From the NCBI GenBank assembly GCA_038087015.1, contig JASBNA010000039.1, positions 124,001 to 188,000 on the forward strand: a stretch of 64,000 nucleotides of DNA, read 5' to 3'. Positions 20,043-32,457 of this stretch are shown in pieces. The stretch's first letter is position 1; every line of letters starts with the position of its first letter. The notes under the pieces were generated by a model. It saw only the letters and a list, made by a program, of their open reading frames with translations, was not told the DNA's origin and searched no databases. The stretch comes from Cerrena zonata. Lineage: Eukaryota > Basidiomycota > Agaricomycetes > Polyporales > Cerrenaceae. The position numbers and the translations under genes are program-made.

Positions 20043-22108
20043 ATGGAACAGTCGGCATCAAACATTTATCTAGATAGCCTAAGGCAAGCTCTTGAAGAGC
20101 GTAGAGAATCTTGGAAGAAAATGAATCTCCATATGTGGTTCGATGTCTCTGCCGAGTGTGGTAAAGTCGAACGCATACTGGGCTCCCAATCCTGGATTCA
20201 GGATGCAGGGCGAAGTGGAGATTCCATCCAGACAAGTCCCGAAGAATTTGTCAAAACCTTGGTTATGACGATACAGAATGATACAGCCACAGTGAAAGGA
20301 ATTCAATTTCCGCTGCAGCAATTAAATGATACTGCTCAGACGTTGGCAAAGATCCTATGCGAGTCTATCGTCGGGACATATGCAACCATCGACGACCCTC
20401 AACATGGGTTCATTCATCTACTGCAACTTGCCATTAAATCAAAACTTCACAAGTCTATCCTTGTTGCTTTCAGTGGGCAGGCAGCTGAAATTGTTCTCGC
20501 ATTGATGACGCAGCGAGTAAGTGTGAAGTATAAATACAGAAAGCGTAGCTGATCGGACTAAACTCCGAAGAATCTAGATGGAACGTACCAAGAGCCCCTT
20601 CGTTCTCTATGGCAAAAGCATAGGTCGATAATGCTACGTCTCCTTCGAAGACTTGCAGAGAACTCTGAAACGATACCTGCGACGCTCTATCTTACAGGTG
20701 TTGTATGTACACAGAGAGACAACCCGATTGCGACAGGAGGAAATGCGGATATATTTGCAGCAGAGGTTTCTGGGTTCCCTGTCGTGCTGAAGCGTCTACG
20801 CGTATCTGAACATGATAGAGCCAGGAACGTTAAGGTTGGCTGTCTTGTTTCGGGTCCAGATGATAGGCTAATTATCATTTTTTTCCTCTAGAAGTTTTGT
20901 AGAGAAGCTCTCCTCTGGTCACATCTCTCACATGCGTTCGTTCAAGTCTTCCTTGGGGTTGACAAGGACACCTTTGATGGCCATTATTGTATGGTTACTC
21001 AATGGATGGAAAATGGGAATATTAATAAGTGTATGGCCAGCCTAGTAGAATCGGGTCGTTCTGTGCCATACGATCGATGGGTAGGACATAATACAGTGTT
21101 GAGAACCTTTACTGAAATATATTTTTATTAGCTCCTTGAACTGTGTGAGGGAATTGAGTACCTCCACCAAGAGCGTGTCATACACGGCGATATTCGCGGC
21201 GTAGGTGCTCATATTTCTTAGGTATTAATTTCGGGACTCACGAACTAGATTTTGTTCTTAGGATAATATCTTGATCGACAACGGTCTTCATATCCGCATC
21301 ACTGATTTCGGCCTTTCTTCGTACGCTACTTCCAACCCGACATCCGTCGCTAGTGGTGGCGGTTCCACAAGATGGATGGCACCCGAACTATTAATATCTG
21401 GCAACCCAAGCTTTCAGAGCGACGTCTATGCTTTCGCAATCACTTGCATCGAGGTCACACTTTTGATGCGGTGTGACTTTATATATACCTAATTATATAT
21501 GTCACATCTAGATCTACACTCGACAAAAACCATACCCCGAACTCACCAATGAAGCCCAAGTAATCCAGCGCGTTATGAAAAACGATCGACCTACACGCCC
21601 CAACAATGACACTGGTCGCGAAATGTCCTTCTCCTTATGGCTCATTGTTGATTCGTGTTGGGCACAGGATCCTTTCAACAGACCTCCCATATCCGACGCT
21701 GTGACTAGTATCCGTTCCGTCATTCGCACGTCAACACCGGCTGTTGGGATCACGAGCGCGTTTGAAGAGCTCATCTACGATTCCGAGAGTTCCCTGTACA
21801 GAAGCACGCCCAGGAGATCGTACATACCTTATGTACCGATTGCTGTCGTGATTCTGATATACCTTGGGCTCTCCCTTTATGCTGTCATAGCCAAAGATTC
21901 CTTTGATAAGATCGTCCTCTTTTTCCCGCTTTTCATGTCCTTTTTGATCCAGTTGGCCTATGCCCGGACGATCTCGAGTTGGATTCGCTATCTGACCCAT
22001 TGGGAAGTCGATGAACGTGCCTTCAAAGATTATTGCAAGCACTCGATTCTGTCAGGGTTTTGTTTTCTCTTTCTTCTCTTTCCAGTTATGGCCTTGACAG
22101 AGCACTGA
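20043..22108 (+). CDS. protein kinase with C-terminal membrane module
   Basis: Exons 20043-20516, 20571-20834, 20892-21080, 21132-21200, 21262-21453 and 21512-22108 join in phase to 594 residues. After a helical N-terminal region (~200 residues) comes a kinase domain with all key residues: the glycine-loop region ATGGNADIF, Lys in VVLKRL, Glu in CREALLW, catalytic loop VIHGDIRGDNIL, DFGLS and MAPEL. HGD in place of HRD is common in basidiomycete tyrosine-kinase-like serine/threonine kinases. The C-terminal ~120 residues hold three or four hydrophobic helices (for example IAVVILIYLGLSLYAVIA and IVLFFPLFMSFLIQLAYA), so the enzyme is probably anchored with the kinase in the cytosol. The next gene has the same tail without a kinase. 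Substrate unknown. The start may lie upstream. Confidence 0.82.
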
Positions 22109-22992
22109 AAATGGTTCGATTTACTATTCTATTCTAATTGACCATACCTATTCCATGATGAGTTCATGGGTCATATTATTATTACAAATTTCCGTCTCTA
22201 GATGCGGCCTACTCTCCTGACTCGTAATGTCACGGTGGAAGCCGCAGCCTTAGCTTGGCACAGATACCGTGTTCTATATTCCATCGGTCAAATTGACATC
22301 CATCGCTTATTTCATATTTGAAGCCTCCGCAGTGTACCTAGACCCGTCTTCACGTCATACAGCTTTCTCCCACTAGGTTTCAAATCAGAAGGATCGACAT
22401 CTCGATGGTTTTCTGGACTCGTTCCTCCCTCTTCCTGAAGAAGTAGCAACGACCAAACCGTACCTACATTATCTACGAGGTACTCCGGCCGTGAATTTGC
22501 ATGTTACAATTGACTCTCTCAAGGCAATCTGGAAGGGCCTCTTCGAGGGCGGTGTAATGACCTGCATACTTATAATAACATTGGCTTAGACAACACACCT
22601 TAGTAAACCATTGGCATCTCACCGTTTTATAGACTCTAACCTTAACCGTGACCTCTCCTTCTCCGATATCGAGGCAGCGACCAACCTGGAGTCAGGGCCG
22701 TCCTGGATCAATCTTGGATTGTAACACAGCTATTGATATGTCGCCAGTGGGCGCCGCGCAAATATCCACACTCTAAGTATTGATGTTGGTTATTGACTCA
22801 GAGCAGGTCAGTGCCTCCCCCAAAGCAGCGCAATGGCTATACGGCAAGTCATAAACCAAATACTCATATAATACCATTCACTATTCACCTAGATATCATT
22901 ACATCCCCTTCCAACCTCTGACTAAGCGACTCGGTTTACTCTCATAGTCGGTGATTTTCAGCTCACTATTGTAGTATTGACCAACCATAGAG
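22109..22992. other. spacer, no gene recognised
   Basis: 884 bp between the kinase and its tail-only neighbour. If the neighbour arose by duplication, the missing kinase part should have stood here, but I could not find kinase motifs in any frame. Short gene-like segments (22380-22550) are broken by stops. Confidence 0.45.
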
Positions 22993-23635
22993 ATGTCGAA
23001 TTCAGATTCAAACAACTTGAAGCAGGCTCTTCACGGGTGGTTCAACGGTTCTGTTAAATACAGCAAAGTTGAACAGGAAGATATAGTAGATGGTAATATC
23101 CATGCTGTATGTACCATGCCTTTCCCTCTTAACGAAACCCAACCTCACTTCTATTTCATCTGGAATCCTGTCGCAGGTTGACATCCGACAGCTACCCCAA
23201 GTTATCCAACATGTCGTACAGGGAAAATGCCCTGTATATCCGGAACCCAACAGTATCACCGATCGTCCGATGGCTCCCTCCCCCAAAGTAACAAACCCAT
23301 CCGACAAACCCATTCAATACGACTCGGAAAGCACCTTACCCCTCCTCACCTCAACCACCCAACCACTCCTCCCAACCCTAATCATCATCCTCACATGGCT
23401 CACTTTCTCCATCTTCGTCCTCATCGGTAAAAACCCAACCACCCGACTCATTCTATTCATGCCGTTATACATGCTGACGGGTGTTCAGGCGGTGTTTGCC
23501 AGGGTGTGGATTCGGTATGTGACAGGTCGGGTGGTAGACCAGAGTGGGTTGGTGAGATATGGTCTTGTGTCGATGGTGGTTCCGTGGTTTTTTCTGTATG
23601 TGACGTTTTCGTGTATCGTTCTTATGGATTGGTGA
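22993..23635 (+). CDS. membrane protein: kinase-tail paralogue lacking the kinase domain
   Basis: Exons 22993-23106 and 23177-23635 (GTATGT...CGCAG intron, 70 nt) give about 190 residues. From YDSESTLPLL onward it aligns with the tail of the kinase just upstream, which has YDSESSLYRS: the same spacing of hydrophobic helices, IRYVTGRVVD against IRYLTHWEVD, and a similar end. The piece before that, RQLPQVIQHVVQGKCPVYP, resembles EAQVIQRVMKNDRPTRP of the kinase C-lobe. The first exon has no kinase counterpart. So this is either a truncated duplicate that gained a new start or a decaying one. It would make a small multi-pass membrane protein. Function unknown; it could compete with the kinase for membrane partners, but that is a guess. 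Confidence 0.6.
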
Positions 23636-24468
23636 TTTGGAGTAGGGTACGGTATATATAGCTAAGGATGAGTGTGTGTGTGGGATATCTACAAGGTCTG
23701 TGTTCCGATGTATGATGATCAGGGTTACAAGATTCATAATATTATCGCACTGTAGAAGTACTCTCGGTCGATGTCCCGCGTACTTACAAGAGAAGAGGTC
23801 AAACAAATTCCAAGTCCACATAGATACCAGCTTCGTTTGCTTCATCCACCCAAGCGTGATTGGAGATGATCGATGAGAGTTGGATTCAATTGTATCAAGC
23901 CATTGTCTATATGCGCGTGTGCTAGGTAATCCCAATCCCAAGACCCAAAAACAGACTTTAATACCCTATGAGGGAAAGCAAAAGAAAATACGAAATACAA
24001 TTAATCGATAGAAATAGAATAATGATACGTGCAAGTTCAGAACGAAGAAAAACGAAGGAAACCATAATGAAATGCAACATGCAAAGGACGAAAAGAATGC
24101 AAAAAGGGAAGAAAGGTATCAAAAATGCGAATATAATGGTATGCAGCGTGATGTAGAAAAATCATAATGTATGGTTGTGCTGTTGAGAATGTTTCGTGTA
24201 TCATGTGTATATGTATCCATGTAGTGGTGTAGGGTGTAATATCACGTCGAGGACGTGAATCCCCGAGCATGAGGGAATAAACACGGAATTATGCCAGTGC
24301 AGTGTGTTGATGCAATACGGTGTTGGTATGTTGATTGTGCCTACAAACTGTGGGTAGGTGGACAAAGACACGAAAGATGTCGGCAAAGGGAAGCGTCGTC
24401 GTCCAAAGATCAAGAAAGCTCACGTAAATCGAGATTTCGAGGCAGAGAGGCGTAGCAGCCCAACATCT
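23636..24468. other. spacer, no gene seen
   Basis: 833 bp between convergent genes. The stretch 23960-24130 is strongly purine-rich (GAAA and AAAG runs). No coding frame is convincing. Confidence 0.5.
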
Positions 24469-26216
24469 TCACCGGAACCCCCCAGGCATAGGTAACGGAG
24501 GCATCGGCGGCATATTCTGAGTCGCAGGCACAGGCATCCCCTGCCCCTGCCCCTGGATCGGATTCGCACCCACACCCGACTGTTGTCCAACTTGCGTCAT
24601 CTGCGCTTGTGGCTGCTGCCCTTGTCCCGGGAAATCTCTCGCCTGAGTCTGCCCTTGTATCTGCTGCTGATGCTGATGCTGCTGCTGCTGCTGATCCAAA
24701 GTCTTCTCAACAACCCCCTCCGCAACACCAGTCGAATCATTCCCCTGAATCTCCTCAAACCTCTTCCGATACCTCCCAATATGCAACTCCATAGTCCTCC
24801 CATCATGATACCCATAATCCAACAAGAACGCCTCGCAGTCCCTAACGAATTGTTCTAATGAATTGCATTTCGTTATACTCGTCTCGGGTTCGCCTGATCC
24901 TCGAGATTTCGCAAGGTAAGATGCTGCGAGTGTAGAGAGGCCGCCGAGGATTGAGGTGGCGATGGATGTTTGGCGGCCGGTGGTTGCTGCTGCGACGCCT
25001 GTGGTTAAGGGCTCCGAGGATGACTTGTGCGCCGATGGCGACGTTGAGAGCCCAGCCGGTTGCTTTTGCTAGAAACGTAGTCAGACACGGTAGGGAACGG
25101 GAATGAGGTTAAGGACATACATGTTTTTTGTGCCTCCAGGAGTGCAGCTTTTGCATGCTTTAGAGTAGGTGACAGTCGACTCCCAACACTCCCCTGAACG
25201 AAAAGTTAGCACTGTCAATAGCATACACAAGTATAGAAACTCACTAATGGATACCTAAATTCGTCACGTTTCTCCTTCAGAGACAACTCTTTGAGTAACT
25301 GGAGCTCATTCTGCGTCGGAATCGAATTTTGTTCGAGAATAGACCGCCTCGATATCCTGCCTTCCTCAGCCATCACCTCTGGATACGGCCGTTCGTCTCT
25401 ATAAGGGCGTTCTCCATACCCGCTATCACGCCCGTTCCCATTCCTAGAAGCACTCCTATGCCCATTATCACGTTCATAGTAAGCCGGTTCATGATCGCTA
25501 TATCGTCGATCAACATGCCAACTAGGTCGCGGGGACAAAGCTGGCTCTGACCTGCGTCCATTAGCACTTCTTGGCCTGTCGTAGGTAATGTCATAACTCC
25601 GCTGTCTCCGTCCGTGTGGTGAATAGGCAAGGTCTGGTTCAGGAAGACTGACGCGACGAGTGGGATTAGGGTAGGTTGAGCGAGGTTCGCGTATGGACGA
25701 TGGGTTTCGAGAAGGCGGTTTTGGCGGTGGTACAGGGACAGAGACCTGGGATGGTGATTGGGACAAGGGTTGGTCAGGGACGAGTTTGGAACGAGAGTCG
25801 TCGGGTTCTTCTTCGATAGGTGATTCCTGGATAGTACCGCCAGTGCCCATGGACGGAACGAGCGAGTGGCGCTTGAAACGCGAGGACGAATCGAAACTAG
25901 TGCTAGACGGGGTAGGCTGCTGCTGGTGAAAATAGCTGGCAGAGGACGGACCGGCTACGGAAGCAAAACCCGGGGACCTAGGGCTAGCATACCCAGTGGG
26001 CGTGGTATTCGCAGCAGGGAGCGACTGAGAGTCGAGAATAGGTCTGGCACCAGCAGCGACCTCACTCGCGCGTGGAGTGGCAGTAGTGACATGGACGGCA
26101 GGGAGAGAGACGGTGGTGACAGGACGGGGCGTGTCGGACTCGTCACTGTCTGCAGGCGTGTTGTAGGTGGTGCTGTCGGGGCTGTGGTGTGCACCTTCCT
26201 TGCTGTGGTCGGACAT
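24469..26216 (-). CDS. SLATT-domain (fungal type) two-helix membrane protein with apparent +1 frameshift
   Basis: Exons 26216-25245, 25193-25121 and 25068-24469 join with good splice sites. The first ~320 residues are Ser/Pro/Arg-rich and probably disordered (SPRPSWHVDRRYS and similar). Then comes the fungal SLATT domain: KATGWALNVAIGAQVILGAL, TTGVAAATTGRQTSIA, LGGLSTLAASYLAKSRGSGE. Its two hydrophobic helices would span a membrane. The C-terminus is Gln/Pro-rich with a polyglutamine run coded by CAG repeats near 24660-24700. Within the domain, at GGAGCCCTTAACC (minus strand, around 25007-25012), one extra base shifts the frame between the first helix and the loop; exon 3 is one base too long for the frame. 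It is either an inactivating mutation or an assembly error. The family is known from bacteria as a pore-forming effector type; the fungal role is unknown. Confidence 0.75.
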
Positions 26217-29200
26217 GGGAGAGGAATGGAGAGGAACAAGCGAGGAGAGGCGATAAGAGCGGGGAGGAGGGATATATTAATGGCTGCATGTTTTTGTGAT
26301 GGGTGGATTAACGAGAGAAGGCTAGGAGAAAGGAATGACCGCCAGTGGGCCGTATCCGTCTCCGCGTCCGGGCAAGAGCACATCGTATCTCATCCACTTC
26401 GAGCTTCCATTCACCTGTCATCATCATAAACAAAAACATATCCCCTCCCACCCATCAACTAGCGGCTCGCACACCGACAATCAGCGTTACCATTCCTCGC
26501 AGACACCATCCCGATCACCCTCCATACTCCTCCAGAGTGGCGGCGGCAGTGTGCAGCAAATAACATACACCCAGGAGATAGAGGACGTTGCTTGCGCGCC
26601 TATGACGACTCGCGTTCTTCTTTGCCTTTTGCGTCAGCCCGATGAGGCTGCTTAAACACATCTTCCCGGCTTGGCTCTTACGACGACATCTGCATCGGAA
26701 GCAGGATGAATGGCTGCGTATAATGAACGGGCGTGCATCATCAGCGTGTCCTGCCAATAACATGTGGCTCCCTTTGGAGCAAAGAAGTCTACCATTCCTC
26801 TCCTCCTTCTTCTTGAACGCCCGCGGGTCATTCTGACTAGACGCTCTTGTTGGCCTTCACCCAGCCGAGAAAACTCACATCACTTCGAGAATGGCCATAT
26901 GAACACTGAGTGCTTGAATCCCTCTACGAATAGTCTAGCGCACCTCCACATTGCCAATACATTTCTAGACGCTCACATCTCTGTTTTTTTCCCACTTTGC
27001 TCTATTCTCATCCTCGCAGCAACCACCGACTTACCTCCATGAATGCCCCAACATTGGACCTATCATCAACAGATTAAAAGCCTGCTTTCGTCTGTCAGGC
27101 CCTTGCATCTGACAGCGTCTTGTGTGAGCAAATACAGGTCCTAACCCCTTCTTCTCGGGTTTCAGTTCCCGTCTGGAAAGAGGACAATGTCAATTATATT
27201 ATCACCGCTCCCAGATTGTTCGAATTCCACTTTCCAGTCTAAGCTGTCACCCAAGAGATTCTGCCTAGACTTTATGATGTGTGCGTGTGTGCAGATCTAT
27301 ATCTATGTACGTACGTGGTTTTGGTGATTGTATTGTATTATTCCCGATTATTCTCACAGAGCTATGTCGTATTTTAGCTTCGATTTTTCCACCGTGACCC
27401 GAATCGCCGAAGGTTTTTTCTGATACTGAGAATATCTTCCTTCGAATACGTTATTATTTATCACGTATATCATGATGGTGTGTCTCGACAAACTCTTCCT
27501 TAACTGACCGAACACACAGGCCCTGTCACGGGAACACAACAAGACTTTCCATCTTTTCCTCTTTCTTTCTTCTCCCTAAACTACGATTTACCACACCCCC
27601 GGGCACCCGAACCTTCTCACTCAAAATGTCCATGAGGCACCCCTGCTTCTGATGACAGCGTAATTTTGATCGCGAACTTCGTCCCCACTGAGTGGGGGTT
27701 CTATATATATATGCTTACGAACGCCGGAGTCCCGAATTCGAAGTAGATCCCCAGCCTCATCCCTGTGTTTCGCGGGACTATATCTCATATGGGTTGCTTC
27801 TATTCTATCTCTTTATTCATCCCATTTGTTTTTTCTCTGTTTTTTTTTGGTGATTTCATCATCTTATTACCATGAGGTTTTCGCAAACCCGCAACGTCGC
27901 GAAAATGCGGTGTATGCATCTATATGCATGTCCTATCACGACGATGGAACATTGCGAGAATTTGAACTTCAATTTCAGTTTTTTTGGAGTTGATCGGCTC
28001 GTGTGTTTGGTGTTTTGATGCTTCAGGCCGTTTGACGTTGGCAGCCATCATCTTCATCTGCATTTATTCCCAGTATATCTATATATCGCCGCGTACGAGA
28101 TTCTGGAAATCGGGAGCTGGATATTGAGTGATGACGGAGTTTGACGAAATAGGTAAACCTGTCAACTAATTCAACTAGAGATCGATATCCAAACCAAGTA
28201 ATCCCGACCCTGGACGCCTACTAGTATATACCCAGAGTTTCACATACTTATTACTCTCACCTTACTCCAACCACCGCCTCCACGTCAATCCCAATCGTCT
28301 ACCCACTATCGCCCACTTGACACACACCCCATCGACTAGCTCTCCGAATCATCCGCTCCACCCATTCACGTCAAACTCTATCACCGCGCTGTCCTAGATC
28401 TTGCTTAGTACTTACAGAACTCTATTCGTCAGAGTCTAAGCTCCAGGGCTTCATTGACGGGGCATGAAAGGCTCTCTGTCGCGCTGTCGGACTCCCTTGG
28501 CTTCTAGTGGGCATCTGTTGTCCCCTTAGGGACTCCGCTTTCCAATCTCGGGTTTACAGTAAACCTCTCTTCTTCTTACCCTTCTCTTCTATCGGCTATG
28601 CAAAAAATATGAGCGTAGCAGTTAAACGCTTCTCACCTATTGAATACTAAGCATCCCTCGGTCCTGGCGTCCCCACATAGAAGCTGACAATATGAAGTCA
28701 TGAACCATATACGTATGATCATCACCCACCAGCGCCGGAGAAGGGGGAAGGGGTGGGGTAGGACGTTACCAAGCGGATGTAGATAGACAAGCCTTCTTCT
28801 CCGTCTTTTCGGGACTAAACCTCTTTTGTCACTGTCAGATTACCGAAAGAATGATGCGCATGGGATCTTCCGACCCCGATGGCCATTAGTACCGTTACGT
28901 TACCTACGCATGAATCATGATTGCCAATTGGCATTGGCGCGAAACTCACTAGATACGAATTTGGTAAAGGCTTTTTCATGAGGATGACAGGTGCGTCATA
29001 TTGCGTTTAGGGTGGTTTGAGATTGCTTTTCTTTTTGGCGAGATGCGTGAGATGCGTGAGATTGGGATGGATGGGGGGAAGCGAGACGCCCCACTCCGAA
29101 GGATAAGGTTGTTAATTAGTCCCCGAGAGGGGAATCATTTGATTCCGCTGTTGTCATTTTTTGAGCTTGTGGGCGAAGGTTTTGAGACTCGCTCGTAAGA

Positions 29201-30069
29201 TACTTCCGTCCGACATATCCCAAAGAAAAGTCGCTGGACAATCGACCATATGATAATCGTCAGTCCGTTCGATTGTCAGAATCTATCAGGTCGGAGTCGG
29301 CGGCGGCGGTCCTGAAGAAGTCGGGGATAGATGATCGTCAACGACCATGGCGGTTCCAAGTGCAAGTGGAAGCTATGAACGACGAAAACTCTAAGAGATG
29401 AACTTGCCGACTTCTTGCCATGCTAAACGCTGTCGAGTGGGGCGCAGCTTCCTCGTTCAAGCTCACTGGGAGATACGCCCTGTCGGGCTGACCAGAGTTC
29501 CTTCGTATGCCTTGTAGGCGATTCGAGCCGGACGCTGTGGCGTTGAGAGGAATGTGATTCAATAAAAGACGACGTACAATGAATTCGTTTCGGGAGTGGG
29601 GGATGTCCATTTGTGCATATGAGCGACAAAGCGAACACGGGGTTGAATGAAGAAGTCGGACCTAGGGATAACACCTGTATGCAGATTCGAGGATACCATT
29701 GAAGGGGGTATGAATGAGTATGAAAGGAATGAAAAGGAAAACCGAAGCATGGAAGAAAACAGTAATATATATACCAGTAACCAAATGGATCATTGGAGAG
29801 ATAGCTTCCCTTCCCCTAATGTACAGAAATAGACCATCCATACCTTCCTAGAGCCTAGAAGCAGAAGTTGTGTGTATGCAGAACGTGTGCGGCGAAACGT
29901 GTGGAAGGAAGAAAACATCAGAAACAAACATTGTAACCGCGGACGCCATTAGCACCATCCTACACGCTTCTCTCGTCCCTGTCCCTATCAATCCCCTTAA
30001 AGCCTCGCCTTTACCTAGTCCAACAGGACTCAATCGCTCTTCACCCCTCGCAGCGTCCAAAATGTCGAA
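26217..30069. other. 3.9-kb region without a recognisable gene
   Basis: Upstream of the SLATT gene and downstream of Sft2. The open frames are short and lack codon bias or family motifs. AT-rich stretches with TATATATA-like runs occur near 27700 and 28080. I checked for tRNA B-box-like sequences (27219, 29522) and found no matching cloverleaf. It may hold long untranslated leaders, a non-coding transcript or heavily spliced small genes that I cannot see. Confidence 0.45.
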
Positions 30070-31299
30070 CTAGAATGGAAGCAGACTACCGGCTCCGCGA
30101 AGGGCCATGGAACCTCCGAAACGAAGTGTCTGGGTTCCACCTGGGAAGTATGCGAGCACGTATGACACGAGTGCGATTACCTATAAGGATGGGATAAAGA
30201 GTGATGTCAGTGGCATGGTTTGGGTTAGCGAGATGAGATTTGAGTAACAAGAAACGTGAGGGATGGGAGGGAAGTGGGAGAAAGTGTGTGATTGTGAATC
30301 GTGATTGACAGGAAGAACGGATGATCGGGAATCAGATTTAGGTGAACAGGAGGATACGGTATGGCGTATAGAGTTTTGAAAGGTAGATAAGGTGAGGGAA
30401 AGGAAGCTGTCAGTGAAGCACGTACCTGGACTATTGCACCTATAAGTGAGCCAAAGTATGAGTGTGCCTGGAAGTGACGTTATTAGTCCCGAAACCAAGA
30501 AAATGGTACAAAACGATAACTCACTCCTAGTGCGAAATATAACGTAAGGCCTAGACTCGCGAGGTATGTTAAGGAGAACGGTAGTCGTTCTTTAGAAATA
30601 AGGTGTTTGAGGTGGTTGATGGGCCCAATTAGGACCGAGAATCTACAAAAGAATTCCGCGCAACAAGCGTACATATTGAGCAATCGTCCTCACACAACGC
30701 GCAATTCACGATACACATGAATCACAGAGGGCAACTATACGAATACATACCCAAACATAACCAGCAGACTCCCAAGACTAGATAATGTGACGAGATTGAG
30801 GTGATAAAAGATGAGGTCATGGAGCTCAGCAGTGTGCCTGACAATGGAACTTTGAAATAGAGGACGTACCTGAATGCGAGCGCGAACTTGGCTGGCTTTA
30901 TCGCCAATAATGGTAGTGTGATGAAGGCCACGAAGAAACAGACTGCTGCTCCTATTAGACAAGCACCAAATCCTAGCAGTCTTTAAATTCCGGATATCCA
31001 GAAGTGGAAGGGAATCGGACACTTCATCATCAGCAGTCGTTTCCTGAGGACCACAGCTAGGGCGAATGAGTAACGCACCTTTCCCATCTTGACAATGCGA
31101 AGTACGCTTCGTCCTCATTTGAGCGTTCAGTGCTCCGTAGGGGGATGTAACCTCCGCCTATCGTGTTGTAGAATCTAGAGAAGGGATTCGAAGGACCTTC
31201 CGCAGCGGCAGGTTGTGAATCATTATTGTTCCCTCGAGCCCATCGGAACTGCGAGAGGTTTGCTTGGAAGCTTTGTTCTGTTGTAGGTTGCGGAGCCAT
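30070..31299 (-). CDS. SFT2: Sft2-like Golgi traffic protein (six exons)
   Basis: Exons 31299-31079, 30980-30870, 30777-30751, 30642-30525, 30467-30426 and 30180-30070 join in phase to 209 residues. The protein has a polar N-terminus (RFYNTIGGGYIPLR, EAYFALSRWERLLGFG) and four hydrophobic helices: LIGAAVCFFVAFITLPLL, the LGSLLVMFGFSVLIGPINHL region, LPFSLTYLASLGLTLYFALG and AIVQVIALVSYVLAYFPG. It ends GGSMALRGAGSLLPF. This matches the Sft2/Got1-related family, which helps vesicles fuse with the Golgi. The third exon is 27 nt. Length fits fungal Sft2 proteins. Its neighbours are unrelated in function. Confidence 0.92.
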
Positions 31300-32457
31300 A
31301 GTAGGGTATACAAGTCGAGCGTTAGAATAAGAAAGGAGTGGTGGTTATAACGAGGAAAGTTGAATTGGTCGTCAGTTCGAGTTTGTGGTGGCTGCACAGC
31401 GACGTAGGTTGCATCCGTATACGGCGTTCGATCACTTCCAGCGCAGTGCGTTACGTCATCAGCACTGATTTTGGCAAGTGACGTTGTTGATCAAGGCCCT
31501 CTTCGTGCTCGTGACGATATCAGCACAATGAACACGATATGTAAGGTATTTCAATATTTCATTTGCGAGTATTTCTTGAGAACACCGCTACACACGCTGG
31601 ATCATAATATCGAGGTTTGCTTGTCAGTGTCAATCCGTGCTCTTATTCAGTTGTTTTCATCTGGCTCTCGCATATGATCAGTAAATCCCGACGGAACCGG
31701 AATTATAGAGTCAGCGCATACAGTGTGCTCAGAAGGTCCGAGTCAGGTTCTTGTGCTTCCACCGCAGTTACATGTCTGTGAGCATCAGCCTGGGTATGTT
31801 CTTCTGACCACGTACCCATCAATCACTGTGCCTAAGTACGGTCTTGAGGGAAAGAGTACGTTATATCGCACGCTATCATCCTAAAGATTTTATTCAGAGG
31901 TCAGATGGCCCTGCGTAGACCTGTTGATGCAAGGTGTAAAGAGGTAACATACAGGTTCCGGCGAAACATCGGGTGTGCGAGTGAGTCACCCATAAGGAAA
32001 TTCCAGTTTACCTAAGCCACGGAACCGAGGTCCAGATAGGGGTCCGACTTCCGAGACTCGCTTTTCCGTCCGCTTGCGCCTACCTTTTATTTTCTCAATA
32101 GCGACAATAGGCTAAGTGTCTTACGAATCATACAAGGAACGTTCGATAAGGGCGAAGAATCTTGTTAATATGCTTCTGTTACGTCTTGGATTGGTAAGAT
32201 GTTTTGGTCGCCAGGCGTACTGGAGAGATTAGTCAGTAACCTCCCTTCCCCTGGGTGGCGAGGCTATAAAATCCTCCTGAGACCCACACGGTCTCCCCGG
32301 ATAACTTCATACCAATCCCCTTGCTGCTTCCCAGCTCCACAGCACCCTCAACAGCACTCGACTCGACCGCTTTCTTGTTCGTGCTTGTGTCTTGTTGCTT
32401 GCTGTGTTTCTTTTTCTCCTCTGTGGTCTTTGTAGAGAAACTGAAACTTTTGAGCGG
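31300..32457. other. divergent spacer between Sft2 and the MFS exporter
   Basis: About 1.16 kb carrying both promoters. No gene is visible. The last 180 bp before the exporter are C/T-rich. Confidence 0.5.
32265..32270 (+). promoter_or_regulatory. TATA box of the MFS exporter gene
   Basis: TATAAA in a GGCTATAAAATCC context, 188 bp before the ATG at 32458 and followed by a pyrimidine-rich leader. A TATA-type promoter suits an inducible transporter gene. Confidence 0.5.

Noticed and set aside
22109..22992. Kinase-domain remnant upstream of the tail-only gene
   Set aside because: No HGD, DFG or APE motif could be read in any frame, so the origin of the short gene by simple decay is not supported.
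24655..24705. CAG/CTG repeat as a microsatellite
   Set aside because: It codes the polyglutamine run of the SLATT-domain gene on the minus strand, so it is coding low complexity, not an independent repeat feature.
8644..26216. A bacterial-style SMODS-nucleotidyltransferase/SLATT defence pair
   Set aside because: The SLATT gene is more than 11 kb from the nucleotidyltransferase-fold genes with housekeeping genes between. Fungal SLATT proteins are widespread on their own, and I see no SMODS-specific motif.
25866..26429. 187-codon plus-strand open frame
   Set aside because: It is antisense to the Ser/Pro/Arg-rich first exon of the SLATT gene, and its composition is the complement of that exon.
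27210..29530. tRNA genes suggested by B-box-like sequences near 27219 and 29522
   Set aside because: No A-box, acceptor stem or anticodon arm could be paired around either site.
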